A DNA stretch of 18,240 nt from Bifidobacteriaceae bacterium. Lineage in GTDB: Bacteria; Actinomycetota; Actinomycetes; Actinomycetales; WQXJ01. A program made the position numbers and the translations under genes. The notes under the pieces are model-generated. The model saw only the letters and a program-made list of their open reading frames with translations, was not told the DNA's origin and ran no database searches. The stretch covers positions 1 through 18,240 of the forward strand of contig JAISCU010000225.1 of NCBI GenBank assembly GCA_031265345.1. The letters are read 5' to 3'. Positions within the stretch are counted from its first letter, which is position 1. Each line of letters starts with the position of its first letter. Below are positions 1 through 5,953 of the stretch, one piece after another.

Positions 1-87
1 CAGCCGACCCTCCGCCAAGCCGACCTCCCCCAGGACGTCCCCGTCCCGTGGTGGGGCGGGCGCACCCTCTCCTACCGGCTCGACTAG
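1..87 (+). CDS. C-terminal tail of an unidentified gene cut by the window edge
   Basis: Frame 1 is open from the first base to a TAG at 85-87 and gives 28 residues ending PWWGGRTLSYRLD. The codons are rich in third-position G and C, like the neighbouring genes, and no other feature competes for this stretch. I do not recognise the family from so short a tail. It could also be a chance open frame, because only 28 codons are visible. Confidence 0.45.
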   Translation, partial: QPTLRQADLPQDVPVPWWGGRTLSYRLD

Positions 88-200
88 CGCCTAACCGACT
101 GCGTGGAAACCCGCGCTAATGTGAGCCCAGCGGCATCGGCCACATGTTGACGCGGAAAGACCGAAAGCACACTGCGACGATCAGGATCGGAGGCCGCGAG

Positions 201-1055
201 ATGGGACGGACCGCCAGGCGGGGCAGCGAATCGGACGTGTACCACGCGATGGTCCGAGGGGTGGACAGGATGCCCATCTTCCGCGACCATGCGGACTACG
301 ACCGGTACCTCGAGACCGCCGCGGCGGTGGCGAAGGTGACGGGAGCCCAGCTTCTGGCCTATGTGCTCATGCCGAACCACGCGCATTTCCTGATCGAGGT
401 GGACCGGCCGGGCCTGTCGAGCTTCTTCAGGCGCCTGGGCGTGCGTTACGCGGCCTATTTCAACGCGCGCCACGAGCGTGTGGGCCACGTGTTCCAGGAC
501 CGCTTCAAGTCGCTGCCCGTCGAGACGGACTCGTACTTCATCACGGCGGTCACCTACATCCACATGAACCCGGTCAAGGCTGGGCTGTCCACTTCGCCTA
601 CGGATTATCCGTGGAGTTCGAGGGGTTCCTGGGAGTTTCCGGATGGCGTGACCGCGCTCGGACGGCTGGGCGAATTGGCGGACATGGACGCCCTGCGGCG
701 CGCCGAAGCCCAGGCGCTGGATTCGCCGGAGGGCCTGGAGGACCCGTTCGCGCCGTCATCTCCGGGGCGCTCTCCAGTCTTCGAGGCGGACGATGCCGTT
801 CGCGCAGCCCGGCTGATAGCCCGCGTCCGCGATCTGGCCGAGTTGAGGTCCATGCCCGTCCCACTTCGGGCCCAGGCGCTGCGACGCCTGCGGGGAGCGG
901 GCGTCCCGGTCATGCGGATAGTCGCCTTGACCGGGTTGAGCCGCCGGTCGGTCGAGGCCTTGATCGGGCGGCCTGCGGGCGACGACGCGAGCGGTGGAGA
1001 CGGGGCTGACGACACCACGGGTGACGGTCCGGGCACCCTGGACGGGCGGGCGTGA
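201..1055 (+). CDS. REP-associated tyrosine transposase (RAYT, Y1/HUH endonuclease)
   Basis: This is a single-strand DNA nuclease of the IS200/RAYT class, which in other bacteria mobilises or maintains short palindromic REP sequences. Counting from the ATG at 201, the N-terminus MGRTARRGSESDVYHAMVRG is typical of the family. The HUH motif is MPNHAHFL (His60 and His62). GHVFQDRFKS follows at 95-104. The likely nucleophile is Tyr112 in DSYF, followed by TYIHMNPVKAGL. Residues about 220-265 look like an added helix-turn-helix tail. The frame is open from 144, but GGAGG at 189-193 lies 7 nt before ATG 201 and the family N-terminus starts there, giving 284 residues. No long terminal repeats flank it, so it is a single-copy RAYT rather than a plain IS. 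REP-like palindromes follow at 1061 and 1140. Confidence 0.9.
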   Translation: MGRTARRGSESDVYHAMVRGVDRMPIFRDHADYDRYLETAAAVAKVTGAQLLAYVLMPNHAHFLIEVDRPGLSSFFRRLGVRYAAYFNARHERVGHVFQDRFKSLPVETDSYFITAVTYIHMNPVKAGLSTSPTDYPWSSRGSWEFPDGVTALGRLGELADMDALRRAEAQALDSPEGLEDPFAPSSPGRSPVFEADDAVRAARLIARVRDLAELRSMPVPLRAQALRRLRGAGVPVMRIVALTGLSRRSVEALIGRPAGDDASGGDGADDTTGDGPGTLDGRA

Positions 1056-1060
1056 GCACG

Positions 1061-1080
1061 TAATGGGGACGGACCCGTTA
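1061..1080. repeat. REP-like imperfect palindrome after the RAYT gene
   Basis: TAATGGG and CCCGTTA pair across six bases (GACGGA), with one T-G wobble. It starts 6 nt after the RAYT stop codon and contains GGGGACGGACCC. The GTCCCC core (on the opposite strand) is shared with the palindromes at 1140-1158 and 9723-9753. RAYT genes are normally flanked by such elements. Whether this is a true REP of this genome is inferred from position and shared core. Confidence 0.5.
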
Positions 1081-1130
1081 TCCACAGGGCTTGACCTGCG
1101 GGAACGCTGGCGAAATGAGGAGGTTTGAGC

Positions 1131-1790
1131 ATGGAAAGGTACCGTCCCCGGGACGGTAGGGTTGGGGGCGTGAGATCTGGGTCCGGACGGCCGTATTCGT
1201 TGCGAGGCGAGTTGTGCGAGTTGACGCCGTTCACGCCCGCCGACACGGAGCGGGTGTTCGACTACTGCCAGGACCCCGAGATCCAGCGCTGGACGCCCAT
1301 CCCGGTGCCGTACCGGATGGAGGACGCCGCGATCTTCGCCACGGGCGCCGCGCAAAAGGGCTGGGACGGCGACATCACCGAGCACCCGCGCGACTGGGCC
1401 ATCCGCATCCAAGGCGAGGACTCCAAGCCCTACCTGGCCGGTTCGGTGGGTCTCAAGCCCAACCCGCCGGGCAAGTCGGTCGAGGTCGGGTACCTGGTGG
1501 CGGCCGACTGCCGGGGGCGGGGACTGGCGACCGATGCCGTGCGCACGGTTGTCGGGCACGCCTTGCGCGACCTCGCGATGCGCCGGGTGTTGTGGCAGGC
1601 GGTGGTCGGGAACTGGGGCTCGCGCCGCCTGGCGGTCCGGTGCGGATTCACGGTCGAAGGCACCCTGCGCTCGCAATTGGTGTTGCGCGGCCAGCCGTTC
1701 GACGGTTGGATCGGCACGATCCTGGCCGAGGACCTCGCCAAAGACGACGGCTATTGGACCGCCGACGGCCGCGTCCGCCTCTGGGACTGA
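1131..1790 (+). CDS. GNAT family N-acetyltransferase (RimJ/RimL-like)
   Basis: Probable acetyl-CoA-dependent N-acetyltransferase of the RimJ/RimL type; the substrate cannot be told from sequence. The N-terminal part (ELTPFTPADTERVFDYCQDPEIQRWTPI) matches the usual first strand and helix. The acetyl-CoA loop is CRGRGLATDAV (R128, G129, R130, G131), preceded by VEVGYLV. The end, RRLAVRCGFTVEGTLRS, is the usual C-terminal signature. The ATG at 1131 sits 7 nt after GAGGAGG (1117-1123), so I chose it. A GTG at 1170 is a serious alternative: homologues I recall begin about there, and a TAGGGT hexamer lies 7 nt upstream of it. The first 13 codons after the ATG consist largely of a palindrome, so the gene may have gained an N-terminal extension by insertion of that element. 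Confidence 0.87.
   Translation: MERYRPRDGRVGGVRSGSGRPYSLRGELCELTPFTPADTERVFDYCQDPEIQRWTPIPVPYRMEDAAIFATGAAQKGWDGDITEHPRDWAIRIQGEDSKPYLAGSVGLKPNPPGKSVEVGYLVAADCRGRGLATDAVRTVVGHALRDLAMRRVLWQAVVGNWGSRRLAVRCGFTVEGTLRSQLVLRGQPFDGWIGTILAEDLAKDDGYWTADGRVRLWD
1140..1158. repeat. REP-like perfect palindrome over the start of the GNAT gene
   Basis: TACCGTCC and GGACGGTA are perfect 8-base arms around the loop CCG. The sequence lies inside codons 4-10 of the GNAT frame when read from ATG 1131. It shares the CCGTCCCC core with the palindrome at 1061-1080 and a GGAAAGG lead-in with the one at 9723-9753. It is probably a REP-type element related to the RAYT upstream. On the transcript it could fold next to the ribosome binding site and lower translation. 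Confidence 0.55.
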
Positions 1791-1815
1791 GCGCTCCTAC
1801 TGCGAAAGCGGTGTG

Positions 1816-1858
1816 CCCGATGCCGCCCATGGGCGGGACGTCGCCCGTCGGGTTCCTT
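1816..1858. terminator. Possible bidirectional terminator between convergent genes
   Basis: The 71-nt gap between the convergent GNAT and HEPN genes holds a perfect palindrome, CCGCCCATGGGCGG, at 1823-1836. It is nested within CCCGA (1816-1820) and TCGGG (1848-1852). There is no clean T run, only GGTTCCTTCC. It may stop transcription from both sides. It also contains one copy of the dispersed decamer CGATGCCGCC at 1818-1827. Confidence 0.4.
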
Positions 1859-1861
1859 CCG

Positions 1862-2335
1862 TCAATAGACGGGCATCTGATCGAGGGCTTTCGTGGCGAT
1901 GGTAACGATCTCCTCAGCAGCGGCGATAGCGGCGCCGACGTCATCTTGATCGGCTACCGGGTGCTCGAAATCCGGGTACTGGCTAGCGTTGCGGAGGCGG
2001 CGCATCCAATCGAATTCGCTCAACTTCGGGCCGAGCGGTGGATCGAGTTGCGCCAGTGCGACATCGAGCACCACAGCGTGGTCGCCTTCTCCAGCACGCG
2101 CCCGAAGACCCTCATTGACGAGGATGGCGGCGAGGGCTTTGCGGGCCGCGTCATAAGAGAGTTGGAACGCGCCCGTTGGATCGTCGGAGAGCATCTTGGC
2201 GGAATCCAAATGACGGTTGGCCTCAGCCAAGAGCGCGTCCGCGTTGGGCCGCGAGGCCCGCACCCGTTCGATTCGGTGCGTGGCGAGCAATTGGTCCACA
2301 GCGGTCCGGCCTTGTTGCCAGCGATTGATGTTCAT
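1862..2335 (-). CDS. HEPN domain protein, partner of the adjacent nucleotidyltransferase
   Basis: Helical 157-residue HEPN-type protein. In the known HepT/MntA pairs, HEPN is an RNase toxin and the minimal nucleotidyltransferase silences it by adding AMP to a tyrosine near its active site. Here the expected R-X4-H motif reads RNASQYPDF (Arg115 to Tyr120), so the catalytic histidine position holds tyrosine. HEPN proteins with this R-N-x-x-x-Y-P variant exist in actinobacteria (from memory) and may not be active RNases. Other marks are RHLDSAKML near 41-49 and LSYDAARKALAAIL at 59-72, the usual first helical pair. The ATG overlaps the stop of the upstream nucleotidyltransferase gene by 4 nt (ATGA), so the two are co-translated. 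Pairing is well supported; toxin activity is not. Confidence 0.8.
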   Translation of the reverse strand: MNINRWQQGRTAVDQLLATHRIERVRASRPNADALLAEANRHLDSAKMLSDDPTGAFQLSYDAARKALAAILVNEGLRARAGEGDHAVVLDVALAQLDPPLGPKLSEFDWMRRLRNASQYPDFEHPVADQDDVGAAIAAAEEIVTIATKALDQMPVY

Positions 2336-2937
2336 GCCGCGCGCTTCCCGTCCGATTCGGCGGCGAGATCCAGTTGGACCAGAGGACGGGATTTCACTGT
2401 CGCCAAGAAGCCTTCGTCGTTGTTCTCCCAGTCCTGGGTCGAGACCTGGTGGACGTTGACTTCCCGGAGCAGTCGCTTCTCAGCCTCGGCGGCGGCTGTG
2501 AACAATGCCCGCCGGTCGGCTCTGCCCACGACCAGGACGTCGATATCGCGCGGTTCGGGCCCGGTGGCACCGGAGTGGCGGGCCGCCCACGATCCATGGA
2601 CGAATGCCTGATCGATTCCCGTGACCGGTGCGAACGCGCGGGCGAGTTCTGCCGTCACCCCATAGGTTGTCGATAGCAGTTCCGTCAACGGGCGGAACAA
2701 CGTGGACGCTTGATTCGCGCGCACCACACGGGTCCGGCCGACTCTGCGATCCACGAAGAGGCTCGAGTCGACCAGCAGTGAGATTTCCCGATGGACCACG
2801 GCCGACGGAGCCGAGACGTGATCACCGATCTGACGGAGAGTGAATTCCTCAGCCGGTCGCAGCAAGACTAGCGCGAGTATCTCCGCTTGAGTCTGCGAGC
2901 GCAGAATCGGAAGGAGCGCTGGGCGGGCCGTCTTCAC
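2332..2937 (-). CDS. Winged-helix / minimal nucleotidyltransferase (MNT) fusion, putative antitoxin-regulator
   Basis: A two-domain protein. Residues about 10-75 (RSQTQAEILALVLLRPAEEFTLRQIGDHV onward) form a winged-helix DNA-binding domain. Residues about 105-200 form a DNA-polymerase-beta-type nucleotidyltransferase with GSW at 115-117 and the metal-binding pair D131/D133 in PRDIDVLVVG. A third acidic residue is likely the Asp in VQLD near residue 190. The second domain is expected to modify the HEPN partner, and the first to repress the pair's own promoter. The frame is open from an ATG at 2982. That ATG lies upstream of the predicted transcription start, so I chose GTG 2937, giving 201 residues beginning VKTARPALLPILRS, which fits the family. 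No Shine-Dalgarno precedes it, and a leader of only a few bases is expected. Genes of this kind are often annotated simply as nucleotidyltransferase or ArsR-like regulator. Confidence 0.82.
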   Translation of the reverse strand: MKTARPALLPILRSQTQAEILALVLLRPAEEFTLRQIGDHVSAPSAVVHREISLLVDSSLFVDRRVGRTRVVRANQASTLFRPLTELLSTTYGVTAELARAFAPVTGIDQAFVHGSWAARHSGATGPEPRDIDVLVVGRADRRALFTAAAEAEKRLLREVNVHQVSTQDWENNDEGFLATVKSRPLVQLDLAAESDGKRAA

Positions 2938-2939
2938 AA

Positions 2940-2975
2940 AACAGAACAATATATCCCTGTTAACGGAATCGTCAA
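2940..2975 (-). promoter_or_regulatory. Promoter with inverted-repeat operator for the MNT-HEPN operon
   Basis: On the minus strand, TTGACG (2975-2970) and TATATT (2953-2948) are separated by 16 nt and make a good sigma-70-type promoter. The -35 box overlaps the stop codon of the exchanger gene, so the operon has its own promoter inside the end of its neighbour. AACAG (2940-2944) and CTGTT (2957-2961) form an inverted repeat across the -10 box. That is a plausible operator for the winged-helix domain; operator function is inferred. Confidence 0.5.
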
Positions 2976-4249
2976 CCCGCATCGCTGCGGCGGAACGGCT
3001 CCTTCAGCAGGGCTGGGACTTTGCGGGCATGGGCCAACAGGAGGATCAGCGCCGCCGCAGCGTTGACTGCTGCCAAGATGAGGCGGGCGTGCTCGGAGGG
3101 GAGCGCGAACTCGGCGGCGAAGACCGCCAACATGAACCAGGCCCCCCAGGCCGGGATGCGCAACGACAAAAGCAGCGTCACAGCGACCGCCGTGACCGAC
3201 CCGGTGAGCAGGAACTCCTCGACTTGACGGCCATCGAGAGGCAACGCCCAGGAGCCGCCTCCGAGTTTGAATGCGAACGGCAACGACCCGACCAGAGCGG
3301 CCCACTGGTTGACCATCGAGGTCAGCAGCATGCCCACGGCCGCCCACGCCTTGTTCCTCGACGCCAAGGTGAGAGCGATGATGAACTCGGGAGCCTCCGA
3401 CGCCAGCGGCGCCAGCCACTGGATCAGCAACGCCTCGTTGATGTGGAGCTCACGTCCCGATTCGACCAGCGAGTCCACGAACGGTTCGGCGCCGATGGCG
3501 ATGGTGGCGGCGGCGATCAGGAAGAAGGCGATCACGATTATTCGTCGCGGCACCTTCGCCCGCGCGCCGAGGAAGGCCGAGACTCCCACCAGATCGGGCT
3601 CGCCGACATCGCCGCGCGAGGTGTGCCACAAGAAGACCACGAACACGACGATCAACACCGCGCCCAGCCCAGCGTGGACCTGGCGGGTCAACGGTGCCAC
3701 AATGCCCAGTCCGGCGGCGATGACCAGGAAGAACATCACCGAGTAATGCGCCGCGGGGATCGGCAGGACATCGAAGAAGGCGCTCCGACGGGGCGCGGGC
3801 GGCTCGAGGGGGGCGTCGCCCGGCCCGGCGGCATCGGCGGCGTCCTGGGCCTGCTTGCGCGCCCGGACGCGGCGCGAGCGTATGCCCACCAGCACCACCA
3901 ACGGCAGGGCGAGACCGATCAGCAGCCGGGTCGCGCCGTTCATGTTGGCGGAGGCCAGGGCCTCGTAGGTGGGATCGGTGCCGGCCGTGAATGCCAACAG
4001 CACGTCGACGGCGTATTCGGGCAGGATCGCGACGATGGCCAGCAGCGCCATGGCGAAGGCTCCGGTGATGTCCATCTCGGCGGTCTCGGCCGCCCAGCCG
4101 AGCAGCGTCGCGGCGCACCAGATCGCCAGGCCGAAGATCGCCAGGCCCCAGAACGGCGAAATGTCCGGGTGCGTCAAGGACACGAAGATGCCGGGGGCGA
4201 CTCCCAACAGAGCCAGAACGATCTTGACGACGGCCGAACGAGTGGCCAA
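2972..4249 (-). CDS. Sodium/calcium exchanger-like (CaCA superfamily) membrane protein
   Basis: Polytopic inner-membrane protein of 425 residues with about ten hydrophobic segments and two homologous halves. The alpha-repeats are visible as GAFAMALLAIVAILPEYAVD (near 63-82, with Pro77-Glu78) and LAPLASEAPEFIIALTLASRN in the second half. Acidic residues in this context bind the cation in CaCA exchangers, so exchange of Na+ or H+ for Ca2+ or another cation is likely; the ions are not determined. The halves are joined by a charged loop of about 30 residues containing DAADAAGPGDAP, which carries a copy of the dispersed decamer. The start is TTG 4249, supported by TAGGAG six nt upstream on the minus strand. 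It lies upstream of the MNT-HEPN genes on the same strand, but they have their own promoter. Confidence 0.82.
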   Translation of the reverse strand: MATRSAVVKIVLALLGVAPGIFVSLTHPDISPFWGLAIFGLAIWCAATLLGWAAETAEMDITGAFAMALLAIVAILPEYAVDVLLAFTAGTDPTYEALASANMNGATRLLIGLALPLVVLVGIRSRRVRARKQAQDAADAAGPGDAPLEPPAPRRSAFFDVLPIPAAHYSVMFFLVIAAGLGIVAPLTRQVHAGLGAVLIVVFVVFLWHTSRGDVGEPDLVGVSAFLGARAKVPRRIIVIAFFLIAAATIAIGAEPFVDSLVESGRELHINEALLIQWLAPLASEAPEFIIALTLASRNKAWAAVGMLLTSMVNQWAALVGSLPFAFKLGGGSWALPLDGRQVEEFLLTGSVTAVAVTLLLSLRIPAWGAWFMLAVFAAEFALPSEHARLILAAVNAAAALILLLAHARKVPALLKEPFRRSDAG

Positions 4250-4368
4250 CAGCGACTCCTAATCAGTGCGTGGACGGTAGACAATCGAGACTATCAGCGC
4301 AGAGCCCCGTCCTTGACGGGCCGCCGTTCGCCTGGTGACTCGAGGATCGCCCTCCGTCTAGGACCATC

Positions 4369-4398
4369 TTGACTTAAGCGCCTAGACCGGACTAGACT
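4369..4398 (+). promoter_or_regulatory. Promoter of the HicA/HicB-like operon
   Basis: TTGACT at 4369-4374 and TAGACT at 4393-4398 are 18 nt apart. The -10 box ends 7 nt before the GTG at 4406, so transcription should start at or next to the first codon and give a leaderless toxin mRNA. It lies in the 156-nt divergent gap with the exchanger gene; I see nothing else clear in that gap. Confidence 0.6.
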
Positions 4399-4405
4399 GA
4401 AACTT

Positions 4406-4618
4406 GTGAAACGACGGGCGGTGATCGCTAGGCTTCGGGACGAGTCCAAGCGGCGCGGCCTGGCGTACGGGACTGAGGAATTGACCCGGCACACGGCCTT
4501 CTACGTGGATCATCACCGGTCGACCCTGGGTCGCCACGCTGAGATAGACGAAACCACGGCACGAGCGTTCTGGGACCAGTTCGCTGACGTGCTGGGAAAA
4601 GGATGGTGGAGGAAATGA
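4406..4618 (+). CDS. hicA: HicA-like mRNA interferase toxin
   Basis: A 70-residue basic protein with the HicA layout of a short double-stranded-RNA-binding-like fold. It begins MKRRAVIARLRDESKRRG. The likely catalytic histidine is His29 in RHTAFYV, followed by the family's strand-turn STLGRHAEI at 39-47 and a C-terminal helix ending DVLGKGWW. HicA toxins cleave mRNA on the ribosome and are held in check by HicB. The GTG start at 4406 has no Shine-Dalgarno but lies 7 nt after a -10 box, so initiation is probably leaderless. The stop TGA overlaps the next gene's ATG by 4 nt. The toxin-first gene order is common for hicAB. Confidence 0.8.
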   Translation: MKRRAVIARLRDESKRRGLAYGTEELTRHTAFYVDHHRSTLGRHAEIDETTARAFWDQFADVLGKGWWRK

Positions 4619-4989
4619 CTACCTTGCACGTCACCGCGACCAAGAACCGGCGGGGCTGGACGCTCGTGGGCGTGGAGCACGGCGCAGTGTCCGAAGTGGC
4701 GAGGCTTGACCAGGCCGCGACCGAAATGCGGGAGCCTCTGGCGTATCTCGCGGGACTCCCCGAGGACGGGTTCGATATTGAAGTCGAGCCTCAAATCCCC
4801 GAGTCCTTCCGGTTCGAGCAGGCCGAGGCCGAACGACTCCGCGAAGAGGCGAAAAGTGCCACATCGGCGGCGGCGGAGCATTCCCGCAAGGCCGCGCGCG
4901 TGCTAGCCGAGGCGGGGTTGTCGATGCGGGACATCGGGCAGGTGATGGGCGTCTCCCACCAGCGGGCGCACCAATTGGTCAGGACGTAG
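4615..4989 (+). CDS. HicB-like antitoxin with C-terminal helix-turn-helix
   Basis: A 124-residue protein in the antitoxin position. The N-terminal half (MTTLHVTATKNRRGWTLVGV, then LDQAATEMREPLAYLAGLP) looks like the small RNase-H-like fold of HicB. A charged helical stretch (FEQAEAERLREEAKSATSAA) follows. The end is a helix-turn-helix, AGLSMRDIGQVMGVSHQRAH, expected to bind its own promoter. I chose ATG 4615, which overlaps the toxin stop as ATGA. An in-frame ATG at 4603 would add MVEE and is possible, since GGAGG at 4608-4612 is only 2 nt from 4615. HicB identity rests on position, size and general pattern rather than strong residue conservation. Confidence 0.72.
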   Translation: MTTLHVTATKNRRGWTLVGVEHGAVSEVARLDQAATEMREPLAYLAGLPEDGFDIEVEPQIPESFRFEQAEAERLREEAKSATSAAAEHSRKAARVLAEAGLSMRDIGQVMGVSHQRAHQLVRT

Positions 4990-4998
4990 TCCGCCAGC

Positions 4999-5823
4999 TC
5001 AGAAATCGGTCGCCCGCCCCAGCGCCTCCCATTCGCCGAGCTCGGCCCGCTGGCGCTCCAATTCAGCGAAGACTTGGTCCACTCCGGGGTTGCCGAGCAC
5101 CAATTGCCGGGGCGGCACGGGGGCCGAGACGGCGGCGATGATGGCTTCCGCCGCCTTGGCCGGATCGCCCGGCTGGTTGCCGTCCATCGTGTCGTTCTCC
5201 TTGCGGCGGCGCCCCGCCGTGGCGGCGTAATCCGTGAGGGCCACCGCGGACTGCTTCAAGGACCGCCCGGCGAAGTCCGTCCGGAACGGTCCCGGCTCCA
5301 CCACGACGACCCGGATTCCCAAAGGCTCGACCTCCAACCGGAGCCCGTACGACAGGCCTTCCAAAGCGAATTTCGACGCCGAATAGAAGCCAGACCCAGG
5401 CGAGGACAGCCGCCCCGCGATAGACGAGATGTTGACTATCACACCGCGACCTCGCGCCCTCAAGCCGGGCAGGACCTGCTGAATCAGGTCGAGAGCCCCA
5501 AAGAAGTTCACCGCGAACATGGCGTCGATACCTTCGCGCTCGCCCTCCTCGACCGCAGCCCGGTAGCCGTACCCGGCGTTGTTGACCAGCACGTCGATTC
5601 CGCCGAAGGCCGCTTCGGCCGCCCGCACCGCGGCCACGACCTGCGCGTGGTCCGTCACGTCGAGCGGCAAGGCCAAGGCGCGGTCGGGGCACCGCGCGGC
5701 CAAATCAGTCACGGTCGCCTCGTTGCGCGCCGTGATGACGGCGTTGAAGCCATGCTCAAGCACCGCTTGAGCCAACGCCCGTCCGAAGCCGGTGGAGCAC
5801 CCTGTGATGAACCAAGTCGACAT
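4999..5823 (-). CDS. SDR family NAD(P)-dependent oxidoreductase
   Basis: Classical short-chain dehydrogenase/reductase of 274 residues; the substrate is unknown. The nucleotide-binding motif is TGCSTGFG (7-14). NNAG is at 81-84. The catalytic set is a serine of NISSIAG near 134, with Tyr147 and Lys151 in YSASK. VEPGPFRTDF after the active site is typical of the subgroup that includes 17-beta-hydroxysteroid-like reductases, and the C-terminal half carries the usual DGNQPGDPAKAAEAI segment. The frame is open upstream to 5934, but ATG 5823 is preceded 7 nt away by GGGAGGA and begins right at the Rossmann fold. It is transcribed away from the M20 peptidase gene. It converges with the HicB-like gene, with only 9 nt between the stop codons. 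Confidence 0.9.
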   Translation of the reverse strand: MSTWFITGCSTGFGRALAQAVLEHGFNAVITARNEATVTDLAARCPDRALALPLDVTDHAQVVAAVRAAEAAFGGIDVLVNNAGYGYRAAVEEGEREGIDAMFAVNFFGALDLIQQVLPGLRARGRGVIVNISSIAGRLSSPGSGFYSASKFALEGLSYGLRLEVEPLGIRVVVVEPGPFRTDFAGRSLKQSAVALTDYAATAGRRRKENDTMDGNQPGDPAKAAEAIIAAVSAPVPPRQLVLGNPGVDQVFAELERQRAELGEWEALGRATDF

Positions 5824-5941
5824 TGTTCTTCCTCCCGTCCAAGCGATCAACGATCCATGCGCCGGGTCTTCGGCCCGGGCTTTCCAGTCTATTCCCGCCG
5901 CGCCGGTCAGGGCCGGACAGCGGGCCGCCATCAAGTCAGGC

Positions 5942-5947
5942 TAGTTT
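5942..5947 (+). promoter_or_regulatory. -10 box for the M20 peptidase gene
   Basis: TAGTTT ends 6 nt before ATG 5954, which places the transcription start at the first codon. No good -35 box is visible. The rest of the 130-nt divergent gap (5824-5953) holds a small CGGG/CCCG hairpin near 5870-5885 and no clear promoter for the SDR gene. Confidence 0.4.
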
Positions 5948-5953
5948 TGGAGC

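Noticed and set aside
3029..4372. A 447-codon plus-strand frame opposite the exchanger gene
   Set aside because: Its Gln/Arg/Gly-rich product is the mirror of hydrophobic codons in the exchanger.
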